A DNA stretch of 64,000 nucleotides from Polyodon spathula (GCF_017654505.1 NC_054536.1:10191294-10255293), one strand, 5' to 3'. Shown: positions 25,100 to 36,841, numbered from the stretch's first letter. A program made the numbers and translations. Notes: generated by a model from the letters alone, not told the origin.

Positions 25100-25243
25100 T
25101 ATTTTTTACCCCATGACGGTAGGGTCACTTTTCAAAATGAACATTTGGGGGAGGTGCTCCCCTCCCAGAGCTGGCCATCCTGGCCTACTCAAAGCTGACC
25201 AAGTCAGCTTACACAGTACAGCACAAAGAAAGACAACTATAAC

Positions 25244-25789
25244 TGTGGCAAAGTCCACCGCCCCTATGTGTATTTTGTGTTGTATGTTGTGTGTTAATGT
25301 TGGTGTATACTCATTGGTACACAGGATATAAACAGGTCTGTGTAACACAAGTTTTTAAAATGTATATTTGTATTTAGGCACAAGGATTGCACAGCACTTC
25401 ACATGCAAGTAAAATGTAATAATATGTGAACATGGGGAATTGCACTTTATTAATTCACGTGCAGTTGTACCGTGACTCCAACTGAATGATTGATTAGCAA
25501 TCAAGTCTCGGTACAGCTGCAAAAAGCAGCATGTTTTCACTCACTCGGGGTTGTGTGTTTGGTGAGTGGAGAACAGGTGTGGAGAAGGAAAAAGTAAATG
25601 ATAACTAAACGTAAATATGTAAGTGTTGTTTTGACTCACAGTTTTGGCATCAAGTGCCGTGTCCTGGTTTTTGTACTGTTTTATTTTATAATAATAAACC
25701 TCGTAGCAGTGCATCCATTTATCATTTCATCTTGCAGTACTGTGTGTTTGTTCTGGTCTGACGTCCCCACTACAGCCGCCTTTGTCACA
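25244..25789 (+). mobile_element. 5' LTR of non-autonomous LTR element, family A
   Basis: This 546-bp terminal repeat starts TGTGGCAAAG and ends ctttgtcaca, with the internal tctggtctgacgtc motif near its 3' end and AATAAA at about 25690. It aligns with the start of the copy at 26778 and with the solo LTR at 54711. A primer-binding site begins two bases after it, which fixes the 3' border. Confidence 0.85.
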
Positions 25790-25791
25790 TG

Positions 25792-25808
25792 TGGTGTCAG
25801 AACTGGGA
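25792..25808 (+). promoter_or_regulatory. primer-binding site of LTR element A
   Basis: TGGTGTCAGAACTGGGA lies two bases after the 5' LTR. TGG at the start matches the complement of a tRNA CCA end. It differs by one base from the primer site of family B at 45041-45057. Confidence 0.8.
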
Positions 25809-25874
25809 CAACAGCGCCTCCAAAACTCAGGCCAGGAGGAGTATTGTAGAGAAAATAATCTATATTAAAGGGCA

Positions 25875-26300
25875 ATGGCAGAAGACACCGTCAGGCTGTG
25901 GGAGTGGATCAATGAGAATGCGAGGCTGGAGGCCCAGTCCATGCCCATATCCATCCAGGTCCTGTGGCTGATGGACAGGGAGTGAAGGGAGGCCTGGGAG
26001 CAAGAGCACACACCCAAAATCCTGGAGGAAGGTGTGGAGTTGGTCCTCTGCTACCTGGAGGCAGTGATAAAGGGAACTGCAGCTCAGGTAGCCGAGTTTC
26101 CAGAGAGAAGTCATGGGCCAGTCTGGAATGATGGATCGTCCAGGGGTGCTTTCCCACCTCCACCAGCAGAGGAAGAATGCCTGCTGTCCCCACCTCCACC
26201 AGCAGAGGAAGAATGCCTGCTGATTTTGCCCCCAGAGCAAGAGGGAGAGATGCACCAGTCCCCTGCAAGTGAGGGAGCTGCACCAGTCCCCTGCAAGTAA
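25875..26300 (+). pseudogene. gag-like ORF of LTR element A: Trp-rich domain plus Pro/Glu repeats
   Basis: Starting at ATG 25875 the frame reads MAEDTVRLWEWINENARLE, then PISIQVLWLMDRE. It meets TGA at codon 37 (25983-25985) and resumes in the same frame as REAWEQEHTPKILEEG and ELVLCYLEAVIKG. Two copies of a 12-residue unit, PPPPAEEECLLS, follow, and the frame ends at TAA 26298-26300. The Trp-rich part (residues about 7-62) aligns with residues 120-176 of the family B ORF at 44133-44999 (IWDWLMHPE, PIVINTLWRRD, WEQWEEQHHP, VVNYLAV). No protease, reverse transcriptase or integrase is present between the LTRs. The function is unknown. Its position after the primer site suggests a gag-like protein. 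Confidence 0.6.
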
Positions 26301-26777
26301 GGGAGAGCCGCACCAGTCCTCTGCAACAAGGGTAGACTACACGTAAAAAAGGGGGGAGAGATCAGGAGACCACCTTTCCCCGCAGCAATTTTGCTGCAGG
26401 AGTTCTGGGGGCTGGAGTCCCCCCAGAGGGAGCTGCCAGCTATGAAGGGGGGAGAGGTCTGGAGACCACCAACCCCAGCAGCTTTTCCACTACTGGACTT
26501 GCACCAGCTGAAGGAGTCAGTCTGGGAGCTGTCAGCTCGTCTGCTGACAGCCACACCATTGGCAGTATTTCCGCTGCCAGTGGTACAGCTGGGGGATAGA
26601 TTAGCCCCACTGTCAGCACATCTCCTGACAGCAAGGCCAGTAGCATGGCTACTGGCAACATTGCCGCCCATCAACCCCTTAAAGTCCCTGTTCTTGGCCC
26701 AGGACTTTGAGCGAGACTTTTGGGATTATAAGGGTGGCCATTGAGGCCATGTGTGCTTTGCACAAGGGGGTGGTATA
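26301..26777 (+). other. rest of the internal region of LTR element A, with polypurine tract
   Basis: Continuation of the Pro/Gly/Leu-rich sequence in several interrupted frames, GC-rich like the ORF before it. It ends in AAGGGGGTGGTATA (26764-26777), a purine-rich tract directly before the 3' LTR, where plus-strand synthesis would be primed. No pol domain is present, so the element depended on another retrotransposon. Confidence 0.65.
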
Positions 26778-27237
26778 TGTGGCAAACTGCCCTGCCCCTG
26801 TGTGTATTTTGTGTTGAATGTTGTGTGTTAATGTTGGTGTATAGTCATTGGTACACAGGATATAAACTGGTCTGTGTAACACGAGTGTTTAACATGTATA
26901 TTTGTATTTAGGCACGAGGATTGCACAGCACTTCACATGCAAGTAAAATGTAATAATATGTGAGCATGGGGAATTGCACTTTATTAATTCACGTGCAGTT
27001 GTACCGCGACTCCAACTGAATGATTGATTAGCAACCGAGTCTCGGTACAGCTGCAAAAAGCAGCATGTTTTCACTCACTCAGGGTTGTGTGTTTGGTGAA
27101 GTCGATAACTAACCGTAAATATATAACCGTTGTTTTGACTCACCGTCTTTGTCTGTTAGTGCACTATTGGTTTAAGTGTTAGTCCGTTTTGTTTGTCTAT
27201 TTATTTTGGCGTCAAGTGCCGTGTCTTGGTTTTCACT
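26778..27237 (+). mobile_element. 3' LTR of element A, truncated
   Basis: It starts TGTGGCAAACTGCCCTG and follows the 5' LTR for about 460 bases, with many substitutions and a small deletion near 27098. The last shared block is ggcgtcaagtgccgtgtc; after 27237 the similarity stops and GC-rich sequence begins. The LTR divergence indicates an old insertion. Because the 3' end is lost, the target duplication (expected ataac) cannot be confirmed. Confidence 0.8.
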
Positions 27238-27635
27238 CGGCAGCGTTATCCCAGTCGTCGCTACCCGCACGACTCGGACCACCGACCTACTCTAGCGGCT
27301 CCCTGCCTGCTCTAAACAATACTTCGGGGGTCTGCCCAAGGGTTCCCCGCTGTCACTCTCTGCCTTGTTTGTTGCCGTGTCTCTCCCAACTGGTTTCTCG
27401 GTCCTCGACCAGCGCTTCCGTACACACAGCGTATCTAAGAGGGCAGACCTGAGGAAACAGCAGAGCATTATTTTAAAGGGCTAACAATCTCCCAAGACTC
27501 ACCTCTCAGCCATTCAGAGAGGGGGAAAGTCCACACACCCACTTTCCCACCTCCCTGTGTCACTGCCATGACTCACAGGCGATTGTTGGATGACTGCCGC
27601 CCTCTTCCTGCAGTACTGTGAACACGCCAGCAGAG
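27238..27635 (-). mobile_element. GC/CpG-rich block, probable LTR fragment
   Basis: This roughly 400-bp block is much richer in GC and CpG than its surroundings and interrupts the family A LTR. On the minus strand it begins near a gtgacacagggaggtggg stretch and contains a TTTAAAAT motif, as in an LTR promoter. The assignment is tentative: it shows no coding capacity and no terminal pair. Confidence 0.35.
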
Positions 27636-28001
27636 TCATAAGAACATAAGAACATAAGAAAGTTTATAAACGAGAGGAGGCCATTCGGCCCATCTTGCTC
27701 GTTTGGTTGTTAGTAGCTTATTGATCCCAGACTCTCATCAAGCAGCTTCTTGAAGGATCCCAGGGTGTCAGCTTCAACAACATTGCTTGGAGGTTGATTC
27801 CAGACCCTCACGATTCTCTGTGTAAAAAAGTGTCTCCTATTTTCTGTTCTGAATGCCCCTTTGTCTAATCTTCATTTGTGACCCCTGGTCCTTGTTTCTT
27901 TTTTCAGGCTGAAAAAGTCCCTTGGGTCAACACTGTCAATACCTTTTAGAATTCTGAATGCTTGAATTAGGTCGCCACGTAGTCTTCTTTGTTCAAGAGT
28001 C
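27636..28001 (-). mobile_element. CR1-clade LINE 3' end with ORF2 C-terminal codons
   Basis: On the minus strand the coding part reads [34 protein letters not shown], then after a stop RHFFTQRIVRVWNQ and VVEADTLGSFKKLLDE, the conserved C-terminal tail of CR1/L2-like ORF2. The element ends in three TTCTTATG units (27637-27663), the 8-bp repeat tail of CR1 elements. It is 5'-truncated at about 28001, shortly before the Tc1 element, and carries at least one stop. Confidence 0.8.
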
Positions 28002-28024
28002 AGCACAGATCTCCCCCTGCTACA

Positions 28025-29497
28025 TAAGGTGACATTGGTTTTATGTTGGGAAATATTTTTAAGAAAAATAAAAAACTGAAATATCTTGCTTGCATATGTA
28101 TCCAACCACCACACATTAATATTTGGTAGAACCACCTTTCGCAGCAATAACAGCTTTAAGTCTTTTGGGGTAAGTATGTATCAGCTTTGCACACAGTGTC
28201 GAAGTGATTTTGGCACATTCTTCTTGGCAGATTTGATGTAGGTTGTTCAGGTTGGTTGGACGACGCTTGTGGACCACAATTTTCAAATAGTGCCACAGAT
28301 TCTCAATGGGATTGAGATCAGGACTTTGACTGGGCCACTGTAGGACATTCACCTTTTTGTTCTTGAGCCACTCCAATGTTGCATTGGCCTTGTGCTTGGG
28401 ATCATTCTCCTGCTGAAAAGTAAAATTCCTCCCAAGCTTCTGTTTTTTAGTGGACTGAAGCAGATTCTCTTGCAGTATTTTTCTGTATTTTGCTCCATCC
28501 ATTCTTCCTTCAATTGTAACAAGATGCTCAGTCCCTGCTGATGAGAAGCATCCACACAGCATGATGCTGCCACCACCATACTTCACTTTAGGAATGGTGT
28601 GTCTTGAGGCATGGGCAGTGTTAGGTTTGCGCCACACATAGCACTTTGAGTTTTGGCCAAAAAGCTCTATCTTGGTCTCATCTGATCACAAAACCTTTTC
28701 CCACATCGCAGCTGGGTCACTCTCATGCTTTCTGGCAAACTCCAGACACTCTTTCAGATGGTACTTTTTGAGTAACGGCTTCTTTCTTGCCACCCTCCCA
28801 TACAAGCCAGTGTTATGCAGAGCTCTTGATATGGTTGACTGGTGCACCATTACTCCACTCCCAGCCACAGAACTCTGTAGCTCCTTCAAAGTGATTGTTG
28901 GCCTCTCTGTGGCTTCTCTCACAAGTCTCCTTCTTGTATGAGCGCTGAGTTTTGAGGGACAGCCTTTTCTTGGCAGTGCCTGGGTGGTGTGATGCAGCTT
29001 CCACTTCCTGATTATTGATCCAACTGTGCTCACTGGGATATCCAAACACTTGGATATTATTTTGTACCCTTTCCCTAATCTATGCATTCATATTACTTTA
29101 TCTCTAACTTCTGCAGAATGCTTTTTGGTCTTCATTTTCCTTCAGATTCACAGCCTTACCAATGATCCTTCAACAATGGGGTTTTTATCCAGAAAATGTG
29201 ACAGCAACTTTAATGGTAAGGTAATTGTGTCCTCATTAGGGCAATTTCTTTCATCGGTGCAAACTGGGAGCTTCCACAGCACAGGGGTTGAATACTTATG
29301 CAAGCATGATATTTCAGTTTTTTATTTTTCTTAAAACTATTTCCCAACATAAAACCAATGTCACCTTACAATAAATGATTTTGAGTATCAGTGTTAAAAA
29401 ATAAAATATCAAACAGAACGAAATTTCAATGTACCATTTGTAATTCTGTAATATGAGAGAATTGGTCAGGGGTCCGAATACTTTTGCAAGGCACTAT
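28025..29497 (-). mobile_element. Tc1/mariner element, one end truncated
   Basis: The transposase is flanked by long inverted sequences: 28025-28112 (gtgacattggttttatgttg and on) matches the reverse complement of 29290-29370. The transposase-upstream end is complete and finishes gtccgaatacttttgcaagg then cacta, the classic Tc1 terminus at a TA. The other end lacks the outer ~125 bases and is joined near 28020 to sequence next to the CR1 fragment. The intact end runs into a TA/GATA microsatellite. Confidence 0.85.
28116..29135 (-). pseudogene. Tc1-type transposase, two stops and one lost catalytic residue
   Basis: The frame from ATG 29135 to the stop at 28116-28118 is 339 residues, the usual Tc1 transposase length, with no frameshift. 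It holds the N-terminal helix-turn-helix region (GKGYKIISKCLDIPVSTVGS, IIRKWKLHHT) and the DDE domain: SDETKIELFG (first Asp, about residue 152), FQQENDPKH and SPDLNPIENLW (Glu about 278). The second catalytic Asp, normally in QQDNDPKH, is Glu here. TGA codons interrupt at codon 16 (29088-29090) and codon 150 (28686-28688); the latter replaces the Trp usual before SDET. The copy cannot make active transposase as it stands. Confidence 0.9.
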
Positions 29498-29522
29498 ATA
29501 TATATATATCGATCGATCGATC

Positions 29523-29562
<40 letters not shown>

Positions 29563-29578
29563 TAGATATAGATATATC
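29498..29578. repeat. compound (TA)n(TCGA)n(TAGA)n microsatellite
   Basis: Short TA, ATCG and GATA arrays follow one another directly after the Tc1 terminus. Ser-Ile or Tyr-Ile repeats translated from it are not real proteins. Confidence 0.9.
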
Positions 29579-31091
29579 GATAAGGCTCCTTGACCACAAA
29601 AAATAGCAAAACACAATTTGATATCTTAGCATTAAGTAAGAATGCCACCAATTACAGAAATACCATTACTGTGTATTTGCTTCGTGTGTGATTCAGCTCC
29701 AGCAGTACCAATGTTAATAAATGTGCTATTCTAGAACTGTAGGTAATGTTTTGTCATTTCTATGTGAAGTTGTGTAGGTGTTAAATTACTACTCTAGTCA
29801 GACGAGAGCAGCAGGGTAACCTGATCGCCTATGCAATACTGTAGATTTCCCCAAGGTCTTGTTATAATGGAAGATATACTGCCAAGAAGGGCTCAAGTGT
29901 GTCTGTGACCTGTAAAACAGCTTTCTACTAAAAAAAATGCCATTGTATTTTCATTGAGACGTTTTAAAAACTTAGACAGACAATTGTTTTGTTAATTCTA
30001 ATTGCCTTCTATTAGTACATATCTGCTGTGATATGCTAATTACCACTTAGAGGCATTCAACTCTTTGCATAGCTTTAAATCCTGTCCCTTGTCAATTGCA
30101 TTAATTGCCTTTACATTTTATCTGCCTGCTATCCTTACCTCCCCACTGACCGTCTCAGACTCAAAATAGAGTGCTAAAGAAATATAACTAACAAAAACCC
30201 CACTGGTGAATGATAATGTTATTCAGATATATTTTTGGGCTCCTATTCATTTTCAGTGTAAATCCTTTAAACAGAAAATGGGAGTGTTCACCATTTTCCG
30301 AAAGGCATGGTGTAGGTGCTACAATGATGTAAGCTAACAGCTGCATGCACTATAAGTTTATACATTTTGTGTAGAGTGCTTCTTATTCTTATAACAGCTT
30401 CGCTTCATAAACCTCACTTCCAAACTGCAAAACAACATCTGTTTCTGAAATACCCTACACACAACAGAATATCTGATTTTAAATAATGCAAAAACAAGGA
30501 TTGTTCTTCAGCTAAACATATAAATCTTATTGTTGTTGTTTTATTAACTTTAGTACTAAGCATTACGCTCTATGTAAGGGATGAGAGCCATACGCAAAAT
30601 GACTGTTGACAAATTTGCTTGATTTTTCATGCATGATTTTTAATGGTATACTTAATTCTACAGATATAAGGTATTTTGTATTATTTCATTATAACCCAAT
30701 TCAATATACTTTTGTTTTTTATGCTATACCGGATGTACCAGAAAACAACAATTACTGTAAGCAAATAATTAAGCACAGTTATAATATAACACATACAGAT
30801 AAAGTAATTATGATTATATGCTAAATAGTAAACAAACCTGCAATTCCTGCCCTCAACAAGGGTCCTCAATTCACTGCTTTAATTTAAACTGAAAGTAAAT
30901 TACAACCACAAGCGAGGAAGGAACTGGTGCTGTAAAAAAGAAAAGCCTGCAGCTTTTCTTTTTTTTTTTTTTTTTTTTTTTTGCAAAATTAGAGCTTGGT
31001 AACATCTAATAAGGTTAAACCAATATTCATGATCAATTTGCTTCAGTAAAACAGAGATAGACAGCGGACTGTGGACAATTGGTATAGGCCT
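29579..31091. other. intergenic sequence, no feature recognised
   Basis: AT-rich, with a run of about 26 T at 30957-30982. No gene or transposon is recognised. Confidence 0.5.
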
Positions 31092-31320
31092 TGTGGCAGG
31101 GCAAAAGCCCTGCTGTTGTAACTAGTGTGTGTGTGTGGGAGTGTAAGGTGTAGCATTCAGTAAGGGCCAAAGGTTTTGCATTACCCTATAGAATTGCAAC
31201 AGGGAGAGCCCTGTCGCTGGTTCCTGCACAAATGCGAGCAGCTGGGACTCGGAACAGGAAACGTATTGCTGGGCAACCAATTGAGCAGTTAGGCTCGCCC
31301 GGGGCAGATCTGATTGGGGG
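31092..31320 (+). mobile_element. LTR 5' fragment, family D
   Basis: It starts TGTGGCAGGGCAAAAGCC, the TGTGGC start shared by all LTR families in this window, and contains a second gagagccctg block. About 120 bases at its 3' side match the minus-strand block at 20890-21376. It stops abruptly at gattggggg, where a MITE fragment begins. Confidence 0.5.
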
Positions 31321-31323
31321 GTA

Positions 31324-31376
31324 TTTTGAAGTTTCTTTGATTACACAATGTTAAATAAAATATCTAAATTATGTTC
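31324..31376. mobile_element. fragment of the MITE family seen at 37278
   Basis: The block gtttctttgattacacaatg, ttaaataaaatatctaaatt, atgttc is nearly the same as one arm of the foldback element at 37278-37482. Confidence 0.65.
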
Positions 31377-33250
31377 CCCTAGATTTTTTTTTTTAATTAA
31401 AAAAAAACTTGACTGCATATTCAAATTATCTGCTAATAATAAAACGTCCATTCACAAAGCATAAGTGTGGGCCTAGGTATCTAAGTATAAAGTTACAGAA
31501 ACATCTTTAGATTGATATGAAAGGATGTCTTGAATGTCTTGTTTCGGTCTTCAGTTTTGTTCTGCTCCTGCCCAAATTGAGCCCATCCCATAGTAAACAC
31601 CCACCAGTTCTGAATCATGTGGACCAGTCTAATTGATATTGAAATGAGAATAAGGCCTCAGCACCCTAGCGGAGACAGTTCTATTTTTTTCTTCCTCAAT
31701 TAGGCTGTTTAAATTATCAAACCACTAAGGTCAGACCATACTGAGAAACTAAAGTCCTCTCAAAAATTGCTTTGACCCAGGGGTTAAGTGGGTTTACATC
31801 TTAGTCTAACCATTCTCAAATTTATCTAATGAATACAACATGTCCCCTTCCATCACAAATTTGTAAAATGTAATTTATATGTATTATAACATAGATAGGA
31901 AACTTGGTACAATTATACACACAGTGACAGAAGGGGATAAGGATAAAAGTAAGGTGGGACGATCCATATGCTCTCAAAAATTGTATTTATGTCTAACATG
32001 CCTTGTCTATATGACAGAATGTGTATTCGTAAAAAACAAGGAAAAAAAAATCTTTTAGTTCACAATTTTAGCCTTACCTTGTTTACATGCAATATTATAA
32101 CAGCATGTACTTAATCATGTCATGAAAACATTTATTATGTGATTAAATCATTTGATTTCCTGTTATAATTCATATAGCATGCATCATGGTAATAAAACAC
32201 CACTAAAATTGATTCCTTAACTAATCAAAATACTGTATTCAGTGCTTAAACAGGTCTGTGCTTTGCTTGCATGTGAATTGGGTTAGGGGGCACTGCATAT
32301 ACATTCATGACTTTAAATCCCACAACCACTCAAATCTCGCAAAACGTTTTTTTTTTTTTAATCATTTAGACTGACTTTAAAATATAGTAACTGCCCTAAA
32401 AAGATCACTTAGAATAACAAAACACTCGAAATATTACTGTGAATAAAGTATCCTTTTGTGGCACGCACAAACACACACACACACATACACACGGCTGGTC
32501 TAATCTTTGTTCTGTTTCTGATACTTGTATTTCCTCATACAACAGCAATGCCCATTTGAATAAAAAAATACAGTGAGAGTGGGAATAGTGTACACACCAT
32601 AGAATTCTGCTATTGAAGTTTGGTTTCGGGCTGCTTTAAAAATGCATTTTATTATTTTATTATTGAATGAATTATAGGTCAGTTTGGACTATCGGGGTTT
32701 GAATTACAGAGAGTCAACATTAATAAGTAATAATTATCCACACACAAGTGATTATACAGAGGAGTGCTTGAGATTTATCATGGTAAAAGCATAACAAAGT
32801 GAAATAAAGCATATGCAAATGTAACAGGGTTAAAAGCACCCTATTATCTTTCACATATTTGGCAGTTGCATGTGTTAATATTATAATTTGGCATGTTGAT
32901 TTAATTAGTGCATGTTTTATATATTTTGTCTGACACTTTGTAATCACTTTCGAGTTGCTTCTCAACTCAGTTCCCTCAGTAATATATTTATTGATTAAGC
33001 ACCTGAATATAAATAGACCACATTTAGCAAACAGAATGGCCATCCTGGAGTATTTGTGTCATCTGTCCTTTGAGTGGACTGGAGAGTGATACAGAGAGGT
33101 AAGTAAAAGAAAGCCCAAAATGGACTGATAAGTATTGGATTGTGTATATGCCAGTTTGAATAATGAGCAAATGTAGTTTTTTTTTTTAAAATCCTGTCAG
33201 TAGTGGACCATGGTATTGAAACTCAACGAAGATATTTTGATACTGTTGAG
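31377..33250. other. intergenic sequence, no feature recognised
   Basis: AT-rich sequence with a short (CA)n stretch near 32468-32492. No gene or transposon is recognised. Confidence 0.5.

Positions 33251-33278
<28 letters not shown>
33251..33278. repeat. (TC)14 tract at the 5' edge of the Tx1 LINE
   Basis: Fourteen TC units end exactly where LINE sequence starts. A second TC array lies at the 3' edge of the same LINE. Confidence 0.95.
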
Positions 33279-33282
<4 letters not shown>

Positions 33283-36200
33283 AATATTAATAATAATGAT
33301 GTGGTGGTACTAGGAGGAGATTTTAATTGTACTGTTAATTTTAATATTGATAGAAATAATGATGAACCACACTCTCAGTCCTCCAGAGAGTTGGCTGCAT
33401 TGTTAGAGTCCAGTGACCTGGTTGATATATGGAGATGCCTGCACCCCAGTTCAAGACAATACACCTGGTCTCAGTATCACACAGACTGTGTATATAGAAC
33501 GAGACTTGACCGGTTTTATACTTCTAAAAACGATTTAAATAAATTTATCAAAGCAAGAATCATTCCCAGTAGTCTCTCTGACCACCACTGTCTATTAATT
33601 ACAATAATAATTCAATCAGAACCCCACAGAACATCTTACTGGCATTTCAATGTAAAATTATTACAAGATATAAAATTCAAGCAACAATTCAAACGTTTTT
33701 GGATCATTTGGAAAAAAGAAAAAGCACAGTATAAAGATTTATGACAGTGGTGGGACATTGGCAAAATACAAATTAAATATTTTTGTCAACAATATACTAT
33801 AAATGCAACCAGGTCACTGAACACAGCCGTGAGAGAACTGGAGTCAAAAATCCTCCTCCTAGAGGAAAGTTTAAATTCAGAATTTAAAGAACAGACCCTG
33901 GAGAACCTAAAAGAGCAGAAACTCGTGCTGGGGAGCTTGCTGAAGGAAAGAGTGAAGGGGGCGATTGTGCTTTCCAGATTCTTGAGAGACATGGATGCCC
34001 CCACCAGTTTCTTCTTCAACCTAGAAAGGAAGAGAGCGGACAGTAGACAGCTGTGCTGTATCAGGACTCCTGGTGGGAAGGAACTGCACACCCAGGTGGA
34101 AATCAGCAGAGAGGCGGGGTGTTTTTACAAGGATCTTTATAATAAAGAACTGTGCAACCTAGAGGACAGCCACAAGGAACTGCCTCTTAGCTGCCATAGG
34201 GCAGTGGTTACACTGCTGCCCAAGAAGGGAGACCTGTGTCAATTTTATGTTCTGATTTAAAGATTTTATCCAAAACAATTGCTAATAGATTAAAAAGAGT
34301 TATTGGAACTGTAGTACATATGGACCAAACATATTGTATACCGGGTCGCTCTATTTTTGATAACTTATTTTTTATTAGACATTTTTTAACTGTAAGTGAT
34401 ATTTGTGATTTTAATATAGGAATGGTCTCCCTGGATCAAGAGAAGGCTTTCAATAGAGTCGACCACACCTACCTCTTTCATACACTGGAAGCCTTCGGAT
34501 TCGGTCCTGGTTTTATTTCTTATATTCGGCTTTTATATTCCAACATTTTTAGTATTTTAAAGATCAACAATGGGCTGAGTCAGCCCTTCCCAGTGTGCAG
34601 GGGTATAAGGCAGGGCTGTGCCCTGTCTGGTATGCTGTATTCGCTGGTTATAGAGCCCCTGCTGCACCTGCTGAGGGTCAGGTTATCTGGATGGACAGTG
34701 CCCTCCTCGCCCTCCACACCCTCCTCTGCCACAGTGAAGGTGTCTGCCTACGCAGATGATGTGACTGTGTTTGTGAATGGGGATTCAGATGTCCAAGCAC
34801 TGCAACAGACTCTAAATGAGTTCCAGAGAGCATCTTCTGCCAGAGTAAACTGGGAAAAATGTGACACCTTCCTGTCAGGCAGCTGGGATGAGGTCATCCC
34901 TCCTGTCCTGCCTGAGGGGCTGGAATGGAACAGAACAGGCATTAAAGTGTTGGGGGTGCACCTCGGAACAGAGAACTACATGAAAAAGAACTGGGAGGGT
35001 TTGTTGGACAGGGTGAGGGGGCGGCTGCAGAGGTGGAAGGGACTGCTGGCCCAACTGTCCTTCAAGGGCCGGGTGCTTGTTATTAATAATCTGGTGGCCT
35101 CTAGCATGTGGCACAAGCTGGTATGCCTGGACCCACCCCAGGGCCTGGTGAAGGAGATCCAAAGAGTGCTGCTGGAGTTCTTTTGGAGCTGGAGACACAG
35201 TTTGAGGCCGGCAGTCCTCTACCTCCCTAGTGATGAGGGGGGGCAGGGGCTAGTCAGCATTTTCAGCAGGGTGGCAGCCTTCAGACTGCAGGCGGTTCAA
35301 AGACTCCTGTACACTGAGGAGGAGGCTCATTGGAAGAGGCTGGCTTGTTTCCTTCTCAATAGAGTTGGGGGGCTGGGGTTAGGAAAACACCTGTTTTTAA
35401 TTGAGAACACCAGTTTTAGTAAAGCAGGACTTCCTCCTTTTTATCAAAATATTTTAAATGCTTGGCAGCTGGTGAGGGTGGAAAGGGATGTGGAGTCCTT
35501 GACAGGGCAGGACCTGTTTGAGGAGCCCCTATTTTTTAATCCACCCTTTCCAGTTAAGTTCCTCCAGTCAATGACGCTCTGTGCCAGTTTTTTAAAAGCA
35601 GGTGTAACCAGGATGGTCCACCTGTTAAACCTTGAGCTCTGCTGCTGGCTAATTGCTTCTCAGCTAACTACACAGCTAGGCTGGCACTCAGAGAGGCTTG
35701 CAGAAAGACTGATGGGTGAGTTGAGGGGCTGCCTCTCCCCGCGGCTCAAGGCAGTCCTGAGGGAGGAGTTGTCCAGAGGCACAGAGCAGAGACAGCTTTC
35801 TTTATTTCCAGGGATGATTGTGTCACCAGCAGTAGGCGAGGAAGGAGAGGGGGGTGGAGAGAATGGAGGGACTTTGCTTAAATTGCAGAATGTGGAGGAA
35901 ATTGTCTTTCACACAATGAATAGCAAACATATATACAAATTGTGTGTTAAAGCCACAGAGTATAATAGGCTAAGGGGTCTGGTACACTCTAAGTGGAGAG
36001 CTTACTTGGCTGTAGAGGAGGGGCACAGGCCGGTGTGGAGGGTGCTGTACAAGCCGCCCCTCGCCAAGAGAGTGGGGGACCTGCAGTGGAAGATTCTACA
36101 CTGCATTGTGTCCACAGGCAGGTTTCTCCATAGAGTGGACCCCAGTATCAGTGAGCAGTGCGCTTTTTGCTCAGCAGAGGAAACTCTCTTTCATGCCTAC

Positions 36201-36841
36201 AGTGAGTGTGAGAGGCTGCGGCCACTTTTTAATTTACTGCAAGGAATCTTGAATAATTTAGGGGTCGTTTTTAGTAAGGAGCTTTTATTTTTGGGGTTCT
36301 ATACAGTTTTAAAATGAAAAACAGGTGTGTTCTTGTTAATTTTTTAATTGGACAGGCAAAATTGGCTATTTTAAAGACAAGGAAAAATCAACTCTCTGGT
36401 CTGGACTGACCAGTTTAGTGGTTCAGTTCAGGGTGCTCGTGGTCAGGCAGATCACTGTAGAGTTTGAGTATTTTAAACTGGTCAGTAACCTGGAGGACTT
36501 TCAGGAGAAGTGGTGTGTGGGAGACGCCTTGTGTGCTGTGAGTGAGGAGGGGGAGCTCCGGTTTTTGTTCTAATTTTAATTTAATTTTTGTTTTACAGTG
36601 TTTTATTTTGGCGTTAATCTGTTTTCAACAAAGAAAAAAAAAACACTGTTTATATATAGATTTTTTATGATCCTTTTATTTTGTTTAAAATCTGTTTTTA
36701 AGGAGAACACGATGTATTTTAGGATTTTTTTAATTCTGCTGAGGCAGTAGGAATCTTAACTTTTGTTGTGCTTTACCTTTATTTTAATTTTTAATGGATT
36801 TTATTTGGAATATTTAAATAAAGGATCTTAAAAGTCAAAAG
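33279..36841 (+). mobile_element. Tx1-clade LINE inserted in a (TC)n tract
   Basis: A 5'-truncated non-LTR retrotransposon of about 3.56 kb. It begins inside the endonuclease codons directly after (TC)14 and ends with an AT-rich 3' UTR (aaataaaggatcttaaaagt, caaaag) directly before a second TC array. The coding content is detailed separately. Placement between two TC arrays suggests either target preference for (TC)n or target-site duplication of such a tract. Confidence 0.85.
33283..36573 (+). pseudogene. Tx1-clade LINE ORF2: endonuclease, reverse transcriptase, CCHC end
   Basis: ORF2 nicks target DNA and reverse-transcribes the element RNA. Block 33283-34260 has the endonuclease motifs LGGDFN and SDHHCL, with a TGA at 33742-33744 in an otherwise continuous frame. 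At about 34230 the frame shifts. The KSPG-DG stretch expected before GELPLSC-RAV is absent (YNKELCNLEDSHKELPLSC), implying an internal deletion. Block 34236-36317 is open for 693 codons and holds GRSIFDNLFFIRHFL, motif A SLDQEKAFNRVD (the AFD Asp is Asn), RQGCALSGMLYSL and motif C SAYADDVTVF, then the C-terminal knuckle CAFCSAEETLFHAYSEC. After the stop at 36317 the true C-terminus continues in another frame (QITVEFEYFKLV, EKWCVGDALCAVSEEGEL) to TAA 36571-36573. The clade call rests on similarity to Xenopus Tx1 ORF2. Confidence 0.85.

Noticed and set aside
26111..26674. 187-codon minus-strand ORF inside LTR element A
   Set aside because: It is antisense to the gag-like ORF and repeat region. 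Gly/Ser-rich content comes from the Pro-rich sense repeats, and no domain is visible.
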